NCBI RefSeq assembly: GCF_027923405.1 | Contig: NZ_BQYI01000001.1 | Span: forward strand, 3,450,501-3,514,500 | Source of the DNA: Paenibacillus sp. YYML68 | GTDB taxonomy: Bacteria; Bacillota; Bacilli; Paenibacillales; NBRC-103111 | Direction: 5' to 3' | Length of the DNA stretch: 64,000 nt | Part shown: positions 34,451-43,316 of the stretch, one piece after another | How positions within the stretch are numbered: position 1 is the first letter of the stretch | Layout of the letters: the number at the start of each line of letters is the position of its first letter | Notes under the pieces: model-generated | What the model was told of the DNA's origin: nothing | Database searches by the model: none | Seen by the model: only the letters and a program-made list of their open reading frames with translations | Made by a program: the position numbers and the translations under genes

Positions 34451-35317
34451 ATGAACCCGCCGGAGACGATGAAGCACGGCCGCATGACCGATCCGTTCTA
34501 CTTCGAATATATACGTCGCGACGCGAGCTACAACATGATGGTCAATCACTACCACCCGTTCTATGAGATCTATTATCTGCTCTCGGGCGAACGGATGTAT
34601 TTCATCAAGGACACGTCATACCGTATTCAGAGCGGCGATCTCGTCTTCATCCCGAAGAACGATGTACACAAGACGAGAGATGCGAAGCAGCCTGCGCATG
34701 AACGTATGATCATCCACTTCGATGATCGATTCATTCACAGCATGGCCGCTCCGCAGGCGAAGTTTTTACTCAGCCCGTTCCATCACTCGACTCCAGTGCT
34801 GCGCCTTCCGGAGAAGGAGCGCGCCCTCATTCACGCGCACATGCAGCGAACGCTCGACGAGCTCGCGGTCAAGTCGACCGGCTACGAGCTGTACCTCGCC
34901 AGTGTCGTTACAGACTTGCTGCTGATCGCTTCGCGTACGCTGGAGCAGCAGCAGCCGGTCGAGGTATCCCACGCCGCGCCGATGCATAAGAAAATATCGG
35001 AAGTTATTCGCTTCCTCAACGTGAGCTTCGCTGAGCCGTTGCACCTGCAGATGATCGCAGACAAGTTCTTCATCAGCCCGTACTACTTAAGCCGCATGTT
35101 CAAGGAAATGACCGGGTTCACGCTGATCGACTACTTGAATTTGACGCGCATACGCGAGGCGCAGCGTCTGTTGCGCGAGACGGACCGTAAGATTACCGAT
35201 ATCGCTTCAATGGTCGGGTTCGAGAATTTCTCGCATTTTGGCAAAACGTTCAAAAAAATGACCCGCACGTCCGCTCGAGACTATCGCCAGCAGCAGAAGG
35301 CTGCTCCTCGTTCGTAA
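34451..35317 (+). CDS. AraC-family transcriptional regulator
   Basis: The protein has 288 residues. A cupin sensor opens it (MVNHYHPFYEIYYLLSGERMYFI, SGDLVFIPKNDVHKT). The C-terminal double helix-turn-helix has LQMIADKFFISPYYLSRMFKEMTGFTLIDYL and ITDIASMVGFENFSHFGKTFKK. It is divergent from the Gfo-uxaC-isomerase operon and most likely activates it on binding a sugar or sugar acid. The ATG follows AAAGGAGACC. Confidence 0.93.
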   Translation: MNPPETMKHGRMTDPFYFEYIRRDASYNMMVNHYHPFYEIYYLLSGERMYFIKDTSYRIQSGDLVFIPKNDVHKTRDAKQPAHERMIIHFDDRFIHSMAAPQAKFLLSPFHHSTPVLRLPEKERALIHAHMQRTLDELAVKSTGYELYLASVVTDLLLIASRTLEQQQPVEVSHAAPMHKKISEVIRFLNVSFAEPLHLQMIADKFFISPYYLSRMFKEMTGFTLIDYLNLTRIREAQRLLRETDRKITDIASMVGFENFSHFGKTFKKMTRTSARDYRQQQKAAPRS

Positions 35318-35430
35318 ACCTGTTCGCCATAGACCATATAATGCGCTCCCTCCTCATCGATGAAGTGCGATGGATCGAGCGCCAATTCACCAGACTCATC
35401 GAGTACGAGATGACGGTTGCTGCGCTCCTT
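35281..35430 (-). pseudogene. Possible gene remnant, antisense to the araC 3' end
   Basis: A 49-codon open stretch reads like real protein (NRHLVLDESGELALDPSHF, then IDEEGAHYMVYGEQVYE) and ends at TAG. It has no ATG or ribosome binding site in front, and a stop bounds it upstream. It overlaps the last 37 bases of the AraC gene. I take it as the tail of a lost gene. A short TTG-started peptide from 35385 is a weaker alternative. Confidence 0.35.
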
Positions 35431-35437
35431 CTATAAG

Positions 35438-35466
35438 GCAAAAGCGCCTGCAAGTGCAGACGCCTC
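35438..35466 (-). terminator. Terminator of the rhamnogalacturonan operon
   Basis: On the minus strand GCGTCTGCA pairs with TGCAGGCGC, with one mismatch, and is followed by TTTTGCC. It lies just past the esterase stop. Confidence 0.75.
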
Positions 35467-35481
35467 TAGCTGACTATGGGA

Positions 35482-36516
35482 TTAGGTGCTGCTTAAGCCA
35501 AGCTGCCGCTCCAGCCAAGGGTACGAGCACTCGCCGCATACTTCGTGCTTGCCTGGGAAGATGTGATGGTCGAGCAGACTCGCTGCATCGGCTGCTTCAT
35601 AGACACGGCGCAGCGTAGCAAGCGCCTTCTCCGTGCCGTGAAGCGGGAACAGGTGATCGTCCCGGCCCGCTTCTATGAACAGCGGCTTCGGTGCAAGGAG
35701 ACCGATGAGCTCCGGCATCTCTGCATAAGACAATATGCCCGGAATGTAGTTATCGATGCAATGTCGCTGATGCAGAATGCTGTCTGCGAACGTATTCGTA
35801 TAGCAGCTGATGACCGTTGCCTGAATCCGCTCATCGAGTGCAGCCGTGAAGCCAGCGACCAGCCCGCCACCGGACAAGCCAAAAATGCCGATCCGTCCGC
35901 CGTCGACCTCCGGACGGGAGCATACGTAGTCGATCGCCCTCATCGTCTCTTGAATGCGCAAGCCTGCGATCGTCTTCCCCATCATGAGCAGATGAACTCC
36001 AATGGCGAAGCACGAGTTCGAGTCCCGATTCACGATGGGCTCGCTCGATAATCTCCGATCGCCGAAGCCGATCAGCTCTGGCACGATGACAACGAAGCCG
36101 CGCTTCACGAGCGATACTGCGAACTGGTGGTGTACGTTCGGATCGTCGCCACTGTCCAATCCGTCCGGCAGCAGGCCAACGGCCGCCTTCGAGCCGTAGC
36201 CGTGGCCATGACAGCCGACGACGACGGGCAGCTGTCCGCTGCGCTGCTTCGGCACGAGCACATACGCTGGCATACGCAGCGACTCGCCCGTGCCGAGCTC
36301 AACGCGCTCGCGCACGTAGCCGTCGCATTCGACGGACTCCAGCAGCACTGGCGCCAGTGGCGCGGTCATATCCGTCAAGCCGCCTAGACTGCTCACGAGC
36401 TGCTGGCGCAGCTCAGTGCGCCAGCGGTCCCAGCCGCTCCTGTCATGAGCATTGAACGCCAGCGACTGAGGCCTCGACTCATAGAGCTGCTGCATATATC
36501 GGTCCGGATGCCACAT
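35482..36516 (-). CDS. Alpha/beta-hydrolase family esterase (acetyl xylan/pectin esterase-like)
   Basis: The protein has 344 residues. The α/β-hydrolase catalytic set is visible: nucleophile in GIFGLSGGGLVAG, Asp in FIEAGRDDHLFPL and His in IFPGKHEVCGE. LPVVVGCHGHGYGSK forms the oxyanion region. It lacks a signal peptide, so it acts on imported oligosaccharides. As the last gene of an operon with GH105 and an ABC importer it probably removes acetyl or methyl esters from pectic oligomers. The start lies 26 bases after the GH105 stop. Confidence 0.87.
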   Translation of the reverse strand: MWHPDRYMQQLYESRPQSLAFNAHDRSGWDRWRTELRQQLVSSLGGLTDMTAPLAPVLLESVECDGYVRERVELGTGESLRMPAYVLVPKQRSGQLPVVVGCHGHGYGSKAAVGLLPDGLDSGDDPNVHHQFAVSLVKRGFVVIVPELIGFGDRRLSSEPIVNRDSNSCFAIGVHLLMMGKTIAGLRIQETMRAIDYVCSRPEVDGGRIGIFGLSGGGLVAGFTAALDERIQATVISCYTNTFADSILHQRHCIDNYIPGILSYAEMPELIGLLAPKPLFIEAGRDDHLFPLHGTEKALATLRRVYEAADAASLLDHHIFPGKHEVCGECSYPWLERQLGLSST

Positions 36517-36542
36517 GTTCTCTCCCCGTTTCTCCAGCTTAC

Positions 36543-37679
36543 CTATTCGCTAAGTCCTTCCACCGCTTCGATCTCCAGGCTTGCCATGATGAAGGGCGCT
36601 ACACCCTTCGGATCATCCTGGCGAATGACCTCGCCCACATAGTATTCGTACGAGCCGTCACGGTAAGGCTTGTTGCCTAGTCCCGCTACGCCGCAAATAT
36701 GGTTCAAGTGATAGCCGCCACCGTTCGCTGAAGGCTCGATGCAACGCTTCAGCATTCCCTCGTAGCCGCGACGCGCCGCCTCCAGCGCATTGCCACCGAG
36801 ATAACCGTGACGTGCGCCCTTGGCGAAGGCGCAGACGAACATTGCAGTAGCCGACGTCTCGAGGTAGTTGCCCTCCCGTCCGCCTTGATCGAGCACCTGC
36901 CACCACATGCCGCTCTCCGGGTCCTGCACATCGATCAGCGCCTCCGTCAGACGCCAGAAGATGCCGATAATTTCGCCGCGCTTCGGATGATCCAGCGGCA
37001 TGTCGTCGAGCACGTCGACGATTGCCATGACGTACCAGCCAACGGCGCGTCCCCAGAAGTGCGGCGAGCAGCCCGTGTCCTTATTCGCCCAGCGCTGCTC
37101 CTTGCTCTCGTCCCAGCCGTGGTAGAGCAGGCCTGTTCTCGGATCGCGGGAGCGCTTCTCCATGAGCAATATTTCGTTCGCCACGTCGTCGAACCATTCG
37201 TGCTCGTGGAACATTCTCGCGTAGGCGGTGAGCAGTGGGGACATCATGTATACGCCGTCCAGCCACATCTGGAACGGGTAGATCTTCTTATGCCACAGAC
37301 CGCCCTCGCTCGTGCGCGGATGACTCTTCAGCTGAGTAACGAGCAGCTCGATCGCCTTGCGGTACTTCTCATCGCCTGTGTGCTGATACAGCAGGAACAG
37401 GGCCTTGCCTTGATTAATCATATCGACATTGTATTCGTTCAGATTGTACGTAGCGATTGTGCCATCCGCCTTGATGAACAAGTCCATGTTGCGCTTGATG
37501 TATTCATAGTACTTCCGATCACCGGTCGCCTTGTACACACGCTCCAGCGCAGTCAACACGATGCCGTTCTCGTAGTTCCAATTGCGCTTCTTCTGGAAGG
37601 GCATGTCGGATACGATCGGGTAATGCTCGATGAACGAGTCTGCCATTTGGATGGACCATTTCGTAGTAGTCATATACAT
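36543..37679 (-). CDS. GH105 unsaturated rhamnogalacturonyl hydrolase
   Basis: The protein has 378 residues and no signal peptide. The (α/α)6-barrel family GH105 (YteR-like) is shown by RNWNYENGIVLTALERVYKATGD, LWLDGVYMMSPLLTAYA-type segment, HFWGRAVGWYVMAIVDVLDDMP and GREGNYLETSATAMFVCAFAKGAR. The enzyme removes the unsaturated galacturonyl unit left by rhamnogalacturonan lyase, in the cytosol. ATG 37679 lies four bases after AAGGAGG and ATG 37673 lies ten bases after it, so either may be used. It follows the truncated MFS gene in the operon. Confidence 0.93.
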   Translation of the reverse strand: MYMTTTKWSIQMADSFIEHYPIVSDMPFQKKRNWNYENGIVLTALERVYKATGDRKYYEYIKRNMDLFIKADGTIATYNLNEYNVDMINQGKALFLLYQHTGDEKYRKAIELLVTQLKSHPRTSEGGLWHKKIYPFQMWLDGVYMMSPLLTAYARMFHEHEWFDDVANEILLMEKRSRDPRTGLLYHGWDESKEQRWANKDTGCSPHFWGRAVGWYVMAIVDVLDDMPLDHPKRGEIIGIFWRLTEALIDVQDPESGMWWQVLDQGGREGNYLETSATAMFVCAFAKGARHGYLGGNALEAARRGYEGMLKRCIEPSANGGGYHLNHICGVAGLGNKPYRDGSYEYYVGEVIRQDDPKGVAPFIMASLEIEAVEGLSE

Positions 37680-37698
37680 GAAGCCTCCTTAGATTCTG

Positions 37699-38340
37699 TT
37701 AACGTGTGCAAAATGACTTGCCGCTTGCTACCCGCTTCTTATCCGCGATCGGTGCGACAAGGCGCTCGATGCCAATCTGCGAAGCCATGACGAGAATGAG
37801 CACGATCGGCAACCACCCGTAGCCCTTCAAGCCTTCGAACGTCCCAATTAACAGACCCGCAATCGCAGGACCGGCCAGCAGCGCGATGTTATTAATGACG
37901 AGATTCCAGCCCAAGTACCGATACCGTGTATCGTCCGACGACACCTCGTAGATCATCGTAAACTGTCCGAGCCAATAGAAGGCGGTAGACACCCCTTTTA
38001 ACAAGGCGAATACGATGTAATAATCAACCATCCGCTCCTGAACGATCAGAATACATAAGTAGAAGAAGGCGGTCATATAGATTCCAGTCCGATACGCTAG
38101 AAGTCGATCCTTCTGCTTGGCGAGCTTGCCGACGAAGATCGTCGCTATGGGCGCAGCCAGAAGCGTGATGAGGTTGAACACCCCGTTAATCCAAAGATCG
38201 TTCGTCAATCGCCATAAGTATAAGTTAATGAAGACGGCCGACAGCGCGTTGCCGAACTGGAATAAGCCATGATTAACTAGCGTAACGATCGCTTCCTGCG
38301 AGAGACGGCCGTCGCGCTTCGAATTGGTGCCAGTGCCCAT
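37699..38340 (-). pseudogene. Truncated MFS transporter (N-terminal half only)
   Basis: The reading frame gives 213 residues with about six helices (VTLVNHGLFQFGNALSAVFI, GVFNLITLLAAPIATIFVGKLA, ALLKGVSTAFYWLGQFTMIY and others). That is the first half of a major facilitator, which normally has 12 helices and about 400 residues. After IGIERLVAPIADKK the frame ends in a short basic tail, and the next gene's ribosome binding site follows at once. The second half seems deleted. The gene has kept its ATG and its place four bases after the upstream gene. A functional half-transporter is possible but unlikely. Confidence 0.75.
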
Positions 38341-38344
38341 TCGT

Positions 38345-39481
38345 CTACTCCGTGCTGCGGGCGACGGAGTCGAACAGCCCCTGCCTCACCTGAGGCGGCG
38401 GTACAGCTGGCAAGCCAGCGAACCTTCGGCACAGATGCCGAATGAGAATCGCCTGTGTAGCCGCGTTCATATCACCTTCCACAAGGCCAAGTCCGAGTGG
38501 TACGGGCTTAGGCATATCGGGGTAATACTCATCCGACTTGACCTGCGCGACATTCGTCGCCTTCGGGGAATGCTCGAGCTCTCGCGAGAAGCCGCCGTCC
38601 GTACGCTTCAGACGCTGCATGTTGCGGATCGTAATATCGACGATCTCCTGCAGCTCATCGAGCGGGAATGAACGCTTCATCGAGGCCAACAAGTCGATCG
38701 GATTGCGAATGTAGCACATATCCTTCGCGTTCTCATGCCGCAGCGTATAGCGCAGGCTCTCATACATCTCTGCTGCACGCGGCATCGGGACAGAGAATCG
38801 ATTGTAGAAGGTCAGCAGCTTGAACGAGCCCGACACGCGAACGTACCAAGCCCCTTCTCCCCACAGCCCTGTCTCGGGGTCCTGAATGCGTCCGAAATAA
38901 TCGAGCGCAGTCTGTAAAAAGGCCGCCTGCTCTTGTCCCGTCAGCTCGGCGATATACGGAGCGGAATTGCACAGCCGATCACAGCCTCTCCAGCTGTTCA
39001 CAAGACTGATGCTCTCCAGCCACTCGGCATACTTGGCAGCAGAAGCCATATAGGCAGGCGCCGCATTCGCATCGCCTGGCAGTGCATAGAGCGGCTGTGC
39101 GCCTAATCGCCGCAGCGCATTCATGCTGTACGCAATCGCTCGTCCGACCATGACGTCGTCATCCTTCATGTTCGGATCTTCATCCAGGAAGTAGCCTGTA
39201 GACGGGTCCTGCTTGCCCTGAAAAAAATGAATCAGCTTCCCCTTCATGCCATCTGGCAAATCGGGCAACAGGCAGCATCGGTCGATCATGTTAAGCGCTT
39301 GAGCTGTCGATTCAATATCGGGCGTAAACTGCCCCGACGTCTTCGAGCTACGCGCATAAAAAAATCCGCCCGAAGTCGGGTCATATTGATCTGCGAGCCA
39401 TTCAAAGAACCCATCGAACAAGGTATCCATCATGGACATGCTTTCCTCGTATTGCACGAGCTTCGGATTCATCGTTGTCAT
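38345..39481 (-). CDS. Unknown protein of the pectin operon, probable alpha/alpha-barrel enzyme
   Basis: The protein has 378 residues, the same size as GH105, with no signal peptide. Repeated helical pairs with GG or G-x-W turns (YDPTSGGFFYARSSK, QDPSTGYFLDEDPN, QDPETGLWGEGAWYV, RTDGGFSRELEH) suggest an (α/α)6 or terpenoid-cyclase-like toroid. I do not recognise a named family. Acidic residues in DDDVMVGRA and PDIESTAQALNMIDR could be catalytic. Its place between importer genes and GH105 suggests action on an imported pectic oligosaccharide. ATG 39481 follows GAGGAGTGG. Confidence 0.8.
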   Translation of the reverse strand: MTTMNPKLVQYEESMSMMDTLFDGFFEWLADQYDPTSGGFFYARSSKTSGQFTPDIESTAQALNMIDRCCLLPDLPDGMKGKLIHFFQGKQDPSTGYFLDEDPNMKDDDVMVGRAIAYSMNALRRLGAQPLYALPGDANAAPAYMASAAKYAEWLESISLVNSWRGCDRLCNSAPYIAELTGQEQAAFLQTALDYFGRIQDPETGLWGEGAWYVRVSGSFKLLTFYNRFSVPMPRAAEMYESLRYTLRHENAKDMCYIRNPIDLLASMKRSFPLDELQEIVDITIRNMQRLKRTDGGFSRELEHSPKATNVAQVKSDEYYPDMPKPVPLGLGLVEGDMNAATQAILIRHLCRRFAGLPAVPPPQVRQGLFDSVARSTE

Positions 39482-39558
39482 CGTTGACCACTCCTCTGTT
39501 CGTTGTGTACTCTATCATAAGCGCAGGGAATCAGGCAGCCAGGCTGCCATTAGAGGCG

Positions 39559-40434
39559 TTAGCCTTTAATGGAGCCCAGCAGTGCGCCCTTGGCGAAGTG
39601 CTTTTGCAGGAATGGATACACAAGAAGAATCGGAAGTGTCGCGACGACGATAACACCCATCTTGACCGCTTGCTCCGGTGGAGGCGTCGAGTTATCGAGC
39701 GAGGCATCGTAGTCCATACCGCTGGCGAGTACGACGATTTGACGAAGCAATACTTGCACCGGCCATTTGGCATTATCATTGAGGTACAGAATGGCATTCA
39801 AGTATGTGTTCCAATAGGTTACCGCGTAGAACAAGGAGATCGTCGCGATCGCTGGCATGGACAGCGGCAGCACGATACGGAACAGAATGCCCCAGTCGTT
39901 ACAGCCGTCAATACGAGCAGATTCTTCGAGACCTTCAGGAACGTTCTGGAAAAAGTTCTTCAATATAATCAGGTTAAACGCACTGATTGCAGTCGGCAAT
40001 ATAAGCGCCCAATACGAATCGATCAAGCCGAGCTCCTTCACGACAAGGAAGGTCGGGATCAAGCCTCCGCTGAACAGCATCGTGAACACGACAAGGAACA
40101 TGATCACATTGCGTCCGTCCAAGTCACGACGGGACAAGCCATACGCCATCAGCGCTGTAATGAACATACTGACGAACGTACCAACAGCCGTGACACCAAT
40201 CGATACGCCCATCGCCTTGAACAGCGTATTAGTGGAGAATATGAACTTGTACGCCTCCAGGCTCCAGTCGGTTGGGATCAGAACGAACTTCTTCACCGCG
40301 AGCTCCGCGCTCGATGTGAACGAGCCTGCTACGACGTGAACGAACGGAAGTATAGTAACCAAGCCGATGATGGCTAGGACAACGATGTTGAATATGTTAT
40401 AGGCACGGCCTACTAATGTACGATCCTCTACCAC
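39559..40434 (-). CDS. ABC sugar transporter permease (CUT1, MalG/YtcP type)
   Basis: The protein has 291 residues and six helices. The EAA cytoplasmic loop that meets the ATPase is EGLEESARIDGCNDWGILFRIVLPLSMPA. It ends KHFAKGALLGSIKG, a typical YtcP/LplC tail. It pairs with the permease encoded just upstream to form the membrane channel for pectin-derived oligosaccharides. As usual for this family, no ATPase gene is in the locus, and a shared MsmX-like ATPase elsewhere is expected. Confidence 0.95.
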   Translation of the reverse strand: MVEDRTLVGRAYNIFNIVVLAIIGLVTILPFVHVVAGSFTSSAELAVKKFVLIPTDWSLEAYKFIFSTNTLFKAMGVSIGVTAVGTFVSMFITALMAYGLSRRDLDGRNVIMFLVVFTMLFSGGLIPTFLVVKELGLIDSYWALILPTAISAFNLIILKNFFQNVPEGLEESARIDGCNDWGILFRIVLPLSMPAIATISLFYAVTYWNTYLNAILYLNDNAKWPVQVLLRQIVVLASGMDYDASLDNSTPPPEQAVKMGVIVVATLPILLVYPFLQKHFAKGALLGSIKG

Positions 40435-40455
40435 AAGAACTCCTCCTTCGGCTTC

Positions 40456-41409
40456 TTAATATACGCCGTCTTCTCCCATTTTCTTCGCAAGCTTATTCGC
40501 CAGCATGACGAGCACAAGTCCAATCAATGACTTGAAGAAGCCGATTGCCGCACTGTAGCTGAACTGACCTTGACGCAAGCCCGCGGTATATACGTAAGTA
40601 TCAATGATCTCGGCTACATTCCGGTTCATGGAATTCAGCAGCAGGTATACGTGCTCAAAGCCCAGCTCGAGAACATCGCCAATTTTCAATATCAGCAAAA
40701 CGATGATAACGCTGCGGATCGCAGGAAGTGTGATGTGCCAAATTTGTCTCAAACGGCCTGCACCGTCCATCCGCGCTGCTTCATACAGCTGTGGATCAAT
40801 CGATGCGATCGCTGCCAAGTAAATAATCGTCCCCCAGCCTGCCTCTCTCCAGATGACCTGCAAAATGTACGTAGGTCTAAACCAATCCGGGCTAAGCAGA
40901 AAGTTGATCTCTTGAAATCCGAAGTGAACGAGCAAATCGTTAATGATGCCGCCATCCATCGTCAGCATGACGAAGCTAATGGACACAATAATGACCCACG
41001 ACATGAAGTGAGGCATGTAAATAAGTGTCTGGATCGTCTTCTTAAACAGCTCGACGCGAACCTCATTCAACATAAGCGCCAATATAATGGGAACCGGGAA
41101 ATAAAACAACAGGTTCATACCGAACAATATTAACGTGTTACTCAGTATGTTGAGGAAATCCGGCTCTGTGAACAATCGCTCAAAGTGCTTCAATCCGACC
41201 CAATCACTGCCTGAAATACCCTTAAACGGCTTATAGTCTTGAAATGAAATGATGAGCCCGTACATCGGAATGTACTTAAAGATGATAAAGAACAGAACTC
41301 CCGGCAATATCATCAAATAGATTGAAATGTTCTTCATTAAGCGTCTGCTCAGCTCACTGCCTCGACGCACAGTAGTTGTTGGTCCCTGCTGCGCTTGTAC
41401 ATTCTGCAT
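40456..41409 (-). CDS. ABC sugar transporter permease (CUT1, LplB/YteP type)
   Basis: The protein has 317 residues and six helices after a basic N-terminal tail. ISIYLMILPGVLFFIIFKYIPMYGLIISF is the typical LplB opening. The EAA loop is LYEAARMDGAGRLRQIWHITLPA. It forms the permease pair with the next gene, 21 bases away. The start ATG is behind GGAAAGGAAGAG. A binding-protein gene precedes it, with an unbroken hairpin in the 120-base gap. Confidence 0.95.
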   Translation of the reverse strand: MQNVQAQQGPTTTVRRGSELSRRLMKNISIYLMILPGVLFFIIFKYIPMYGLIISFQDYKPFKGISGSDWVGLKHFERLFTEPDFLNILSNTLILFGMNLLFYFPVPIILALMLNEVRVELFKKTIQTLIYMPHFMSWVIIVSISFVMLTMDGGIINDLLVHFGFQEINFLLSPDWFRPTYILQVIWREAGWGTIIYLAAIASIDPQLYEAARMDGAGRLRQIWHITLPAIRSVIIVLLILKIGDVLELGFEHVYLLLNSMNRNVAEIIDTYVYTAGLRQGQFSYSAAIGFFKSLIGLVLVMLANKLAKKMGEDGVY

Positions 41410-41460
41410 AATCTCTCTTCCTTTCCGGGAGGAATAACTACAGCGAATCGCGCTGAGCAG

Positions 41461-41492
41461 CGGAGGCCGAGCCGAACGGGTGTCGGCCTCCG
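41461..41492 (-). other. Intercistronic hairpin after the binding-protein gene
   Basis: CGGAGGCCGA and TCGGCCTCCG form a perfect ten-base stem with a 12-base loop. No T-run follows in the direction of transcription, so this is not a standard terminator. It probably protects the 3' end of the binding-protein mRNA from decay, giving more binding protein than permease. Confidence 0.6.
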
Positions 41493-41529
41493 GGTACGCT
41501 CAACCTGCGCTTATCCGTGCGTATCCTTT

Positions 41530-43041
41530 TTATTTTTTGTATACAGCGTTGTACTCCTCAATGATTTGCGCACCGCCGCGGCTCTTCCAGTCCTCAATCG
41601 CCTTCTCGAAGCCGGCCTTGTCGATCGAGCCGTAGATGTACTTGTACGTTGCATCCTTGATTAGAGCGGACAGCTGAACACCCTTCTCTGTGTACGTCTT
41701 GGAGTCAAGAGCTGCTGTTGGGTCTTGAACCATGTGCTTCTGGTTATCTACCTTCAGCTGGTTCGCCTTCTTGAACGCCTCCAGCGTCGTCAAGCCAGCG
41801 TAACGACCTGTCGTATCCTCATCGCCGACTGCAGTATCCGTGAACGGCTTCACTTCGCGCTCGATCACTTCTTTGTTATCAGCCTTCTTCGCCATACCGT
41901 CTACAACGGTGTAATGGGTATCCTTAATGCCCCAGAACGCGAGGTTCGCAACGTCAGGCGTCATCATCTTATCGAAGAAACCAAGAATCGCCTTAAGCTC
42001 CTTCTCATCCTTGATCGCGGATTTCGGGAACAGCATGATGTTCGCGTAGCCTGGAAGCGTCCAATGAGCGTAGCCGCCGGAAGTCGTCTTCACCATGCTG
42101 TGTACGTCTACAACCGCTGTCGGTACGTTCTTGATCAGGTCCTTATGCATGGACTCAACGTCTGTCATCGCACCGATGTAGATACCGGCTGTACCTGCCT
42201 TGAACATGTTAACCTGGTCGGTCTTGCTTGTTGCGGCGAAGTCCTTGTTGATCGCGCCTTCATCACGAAGCTTCTTATAGTAGTCCATGGTCGCGATGTA
42301 TTCAGGGAACACGAACTCTGGCTGAAGCTTGCCATCCTTCACTCCCCAGTTGTTCGGAACGCCGTGCCACGTGGCAACGGTCTTGAACGAGCCATAGATC
42401 AAGTCGTTACGGTCTGTCAGACCAACCGTGTCCTTCTTCCCGTTGCCGTCTGGGTCTTTCTCTGCGAATGCTTTCGCCATCGCGAACAGCTCATCCAGCG
42501 TCTCAGGCGCCTTCAGACCCAGCTTATCTGCCCAGTCCTTACGGTAAATGATCCCTTGACGGGCAACGTCAACACCGCGGTACAGCGAGTACAGCTTACC
42601 GTCGACCTTCGTGTTGTTCAGCGTCGACTCCTTCAGCTTGCTCAGGTTCGGGAACTCCTTCAAGTAAGGACCGATTTCCCAGAACTGACCGTCGCGGATC
42701 GCCTGTTTCATGTTGACGAACGTTGCCTGGTTCTTCAGATACGTGACATGTGGAAGTGCGCCTGTTGCCAGTGTCGCATTCAGCTTCTCCTCATACGTAT
42801 CTGCCGGGAAGAACTGATACTTCAGCTTCGTGTTCGTTGCCTTCTCCAGCTCAGCCTGGATCACGCCTGTCGGCGACTCTGCCGTGTTGAGCGGCGCCAT
42901 AATTGTAATCTCTGTCGGCTTGTTCGATGCGGCTGTATCGCTGCCTGCTGTCGGTGCCTTATCGCCGCCGCTCGAGCATGCACCCAGTGCTACGCTGGAC
43001 ACTAACATCAGGCTTACTGGAATGGAAAGCTTCTTGTTCAT
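41530..43041 (-). CDS. Extracellular solute-binding lipoprotein for oligosaccharides
   Basis: The protein has 503 residues. The lipobox LGAC follows a short signal helix (VSLMLVSSVALGACSSGGD). The mature part is a CUT1 cluster-type binding protein (LplA/YtcQ class): LVYSLYRGVDVARQGIIYRKDWADKLGLKAPETLDELFAMAKAF-type region and LPGYANIMLFPKSA. It captures pectic oligosaccharides at the cell surface for the two permeases downstream. ATG 43041 follows GTGGAGGT. It is paralogous to the next gene upstream. Confidence 0.95.
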   Translation of the reverse strand: MNKKLSIPVSLMLVSSVALGACSSGGDKAPTAGSDTAASNKPTEITIMAPLNTAESPTGVIQAELEKATNTKLKYQFFPADTYEEKLNATLATGALPHVTYLKNQATFVNMKQAIRDGQFWEIGPYLKEFPNLSKLKESTLNNTKVDGKLYSLYRGVDVARQGIIYRKDWADKLGLKAPETLDELFAMAKAFAEKDPDGNGKKDTVGLTDRNDLIYGSFKTVATWHGVPNNWGVKDGKLQPEFVFPEYIATMDYYKKLRDEGAINKDFAATSKTDQVNMFKAGTAGIYIGAMTDVESMHKDLIKNVPTAVVDVHSMVKTTSGGYAHWTLPGYANIMLFPKSAIKDEKELKAILGFFDKMMTPDVANLAFWGIKDTHYTVVDGMAKKADNKEVIEREVKPFTDTAVGDEDTTGRYAGLTTLEAFKKANQLKVDNQKHMVQDPTAALDSKTYTEKGVQLSALIKDATYKYIYGSIDKAGFEKAIEDWKSRGGAQIIEEYNAVYKK

Positions 43042-43270
43042 CTAGCTCGACCTCCACTTATGTGTTTTTGGACTTCATCGGATTGTGACTGACTTGCTGC
43101 TTGCTGCTGTGTCTGAGGCTGACCTTGCGGGTCTGTCTCACACCTCAACCATACACGTCCTCGAAGGTTACGACTACAATCATTCCTTCATTTCGACAGC
43201 TTTCGGTATGCAACTGTTCTAATGATTAGCGCTCACCCCGATGACACCTTATATATAATGGAAGGCAAAT

Positions 43271-43298
43271 AAAAAACCGCAGCGCTCCTGCGCTACGG
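43271..43298 (-). terminator. Terminator between the two binding-protein genes
   Basis: On the minus strand CCGTAGCGC pairs with GCGCTGCGG and is followed by TTTTTT. It separates the gene starting at 44825 from the importer operon starting at 43041. Confidence 0.88.
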
Positions 43299-43316
43299 CT
43301 TCGATATGTTACTGCT

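Noticed and set aside
41725-43005. Long plus-strand open frame over the first binding-protein gene
   Set aside because: It is a low-complexity Leu/Arg/Cys-rich translation antisense to a clear lipoprotein gene.
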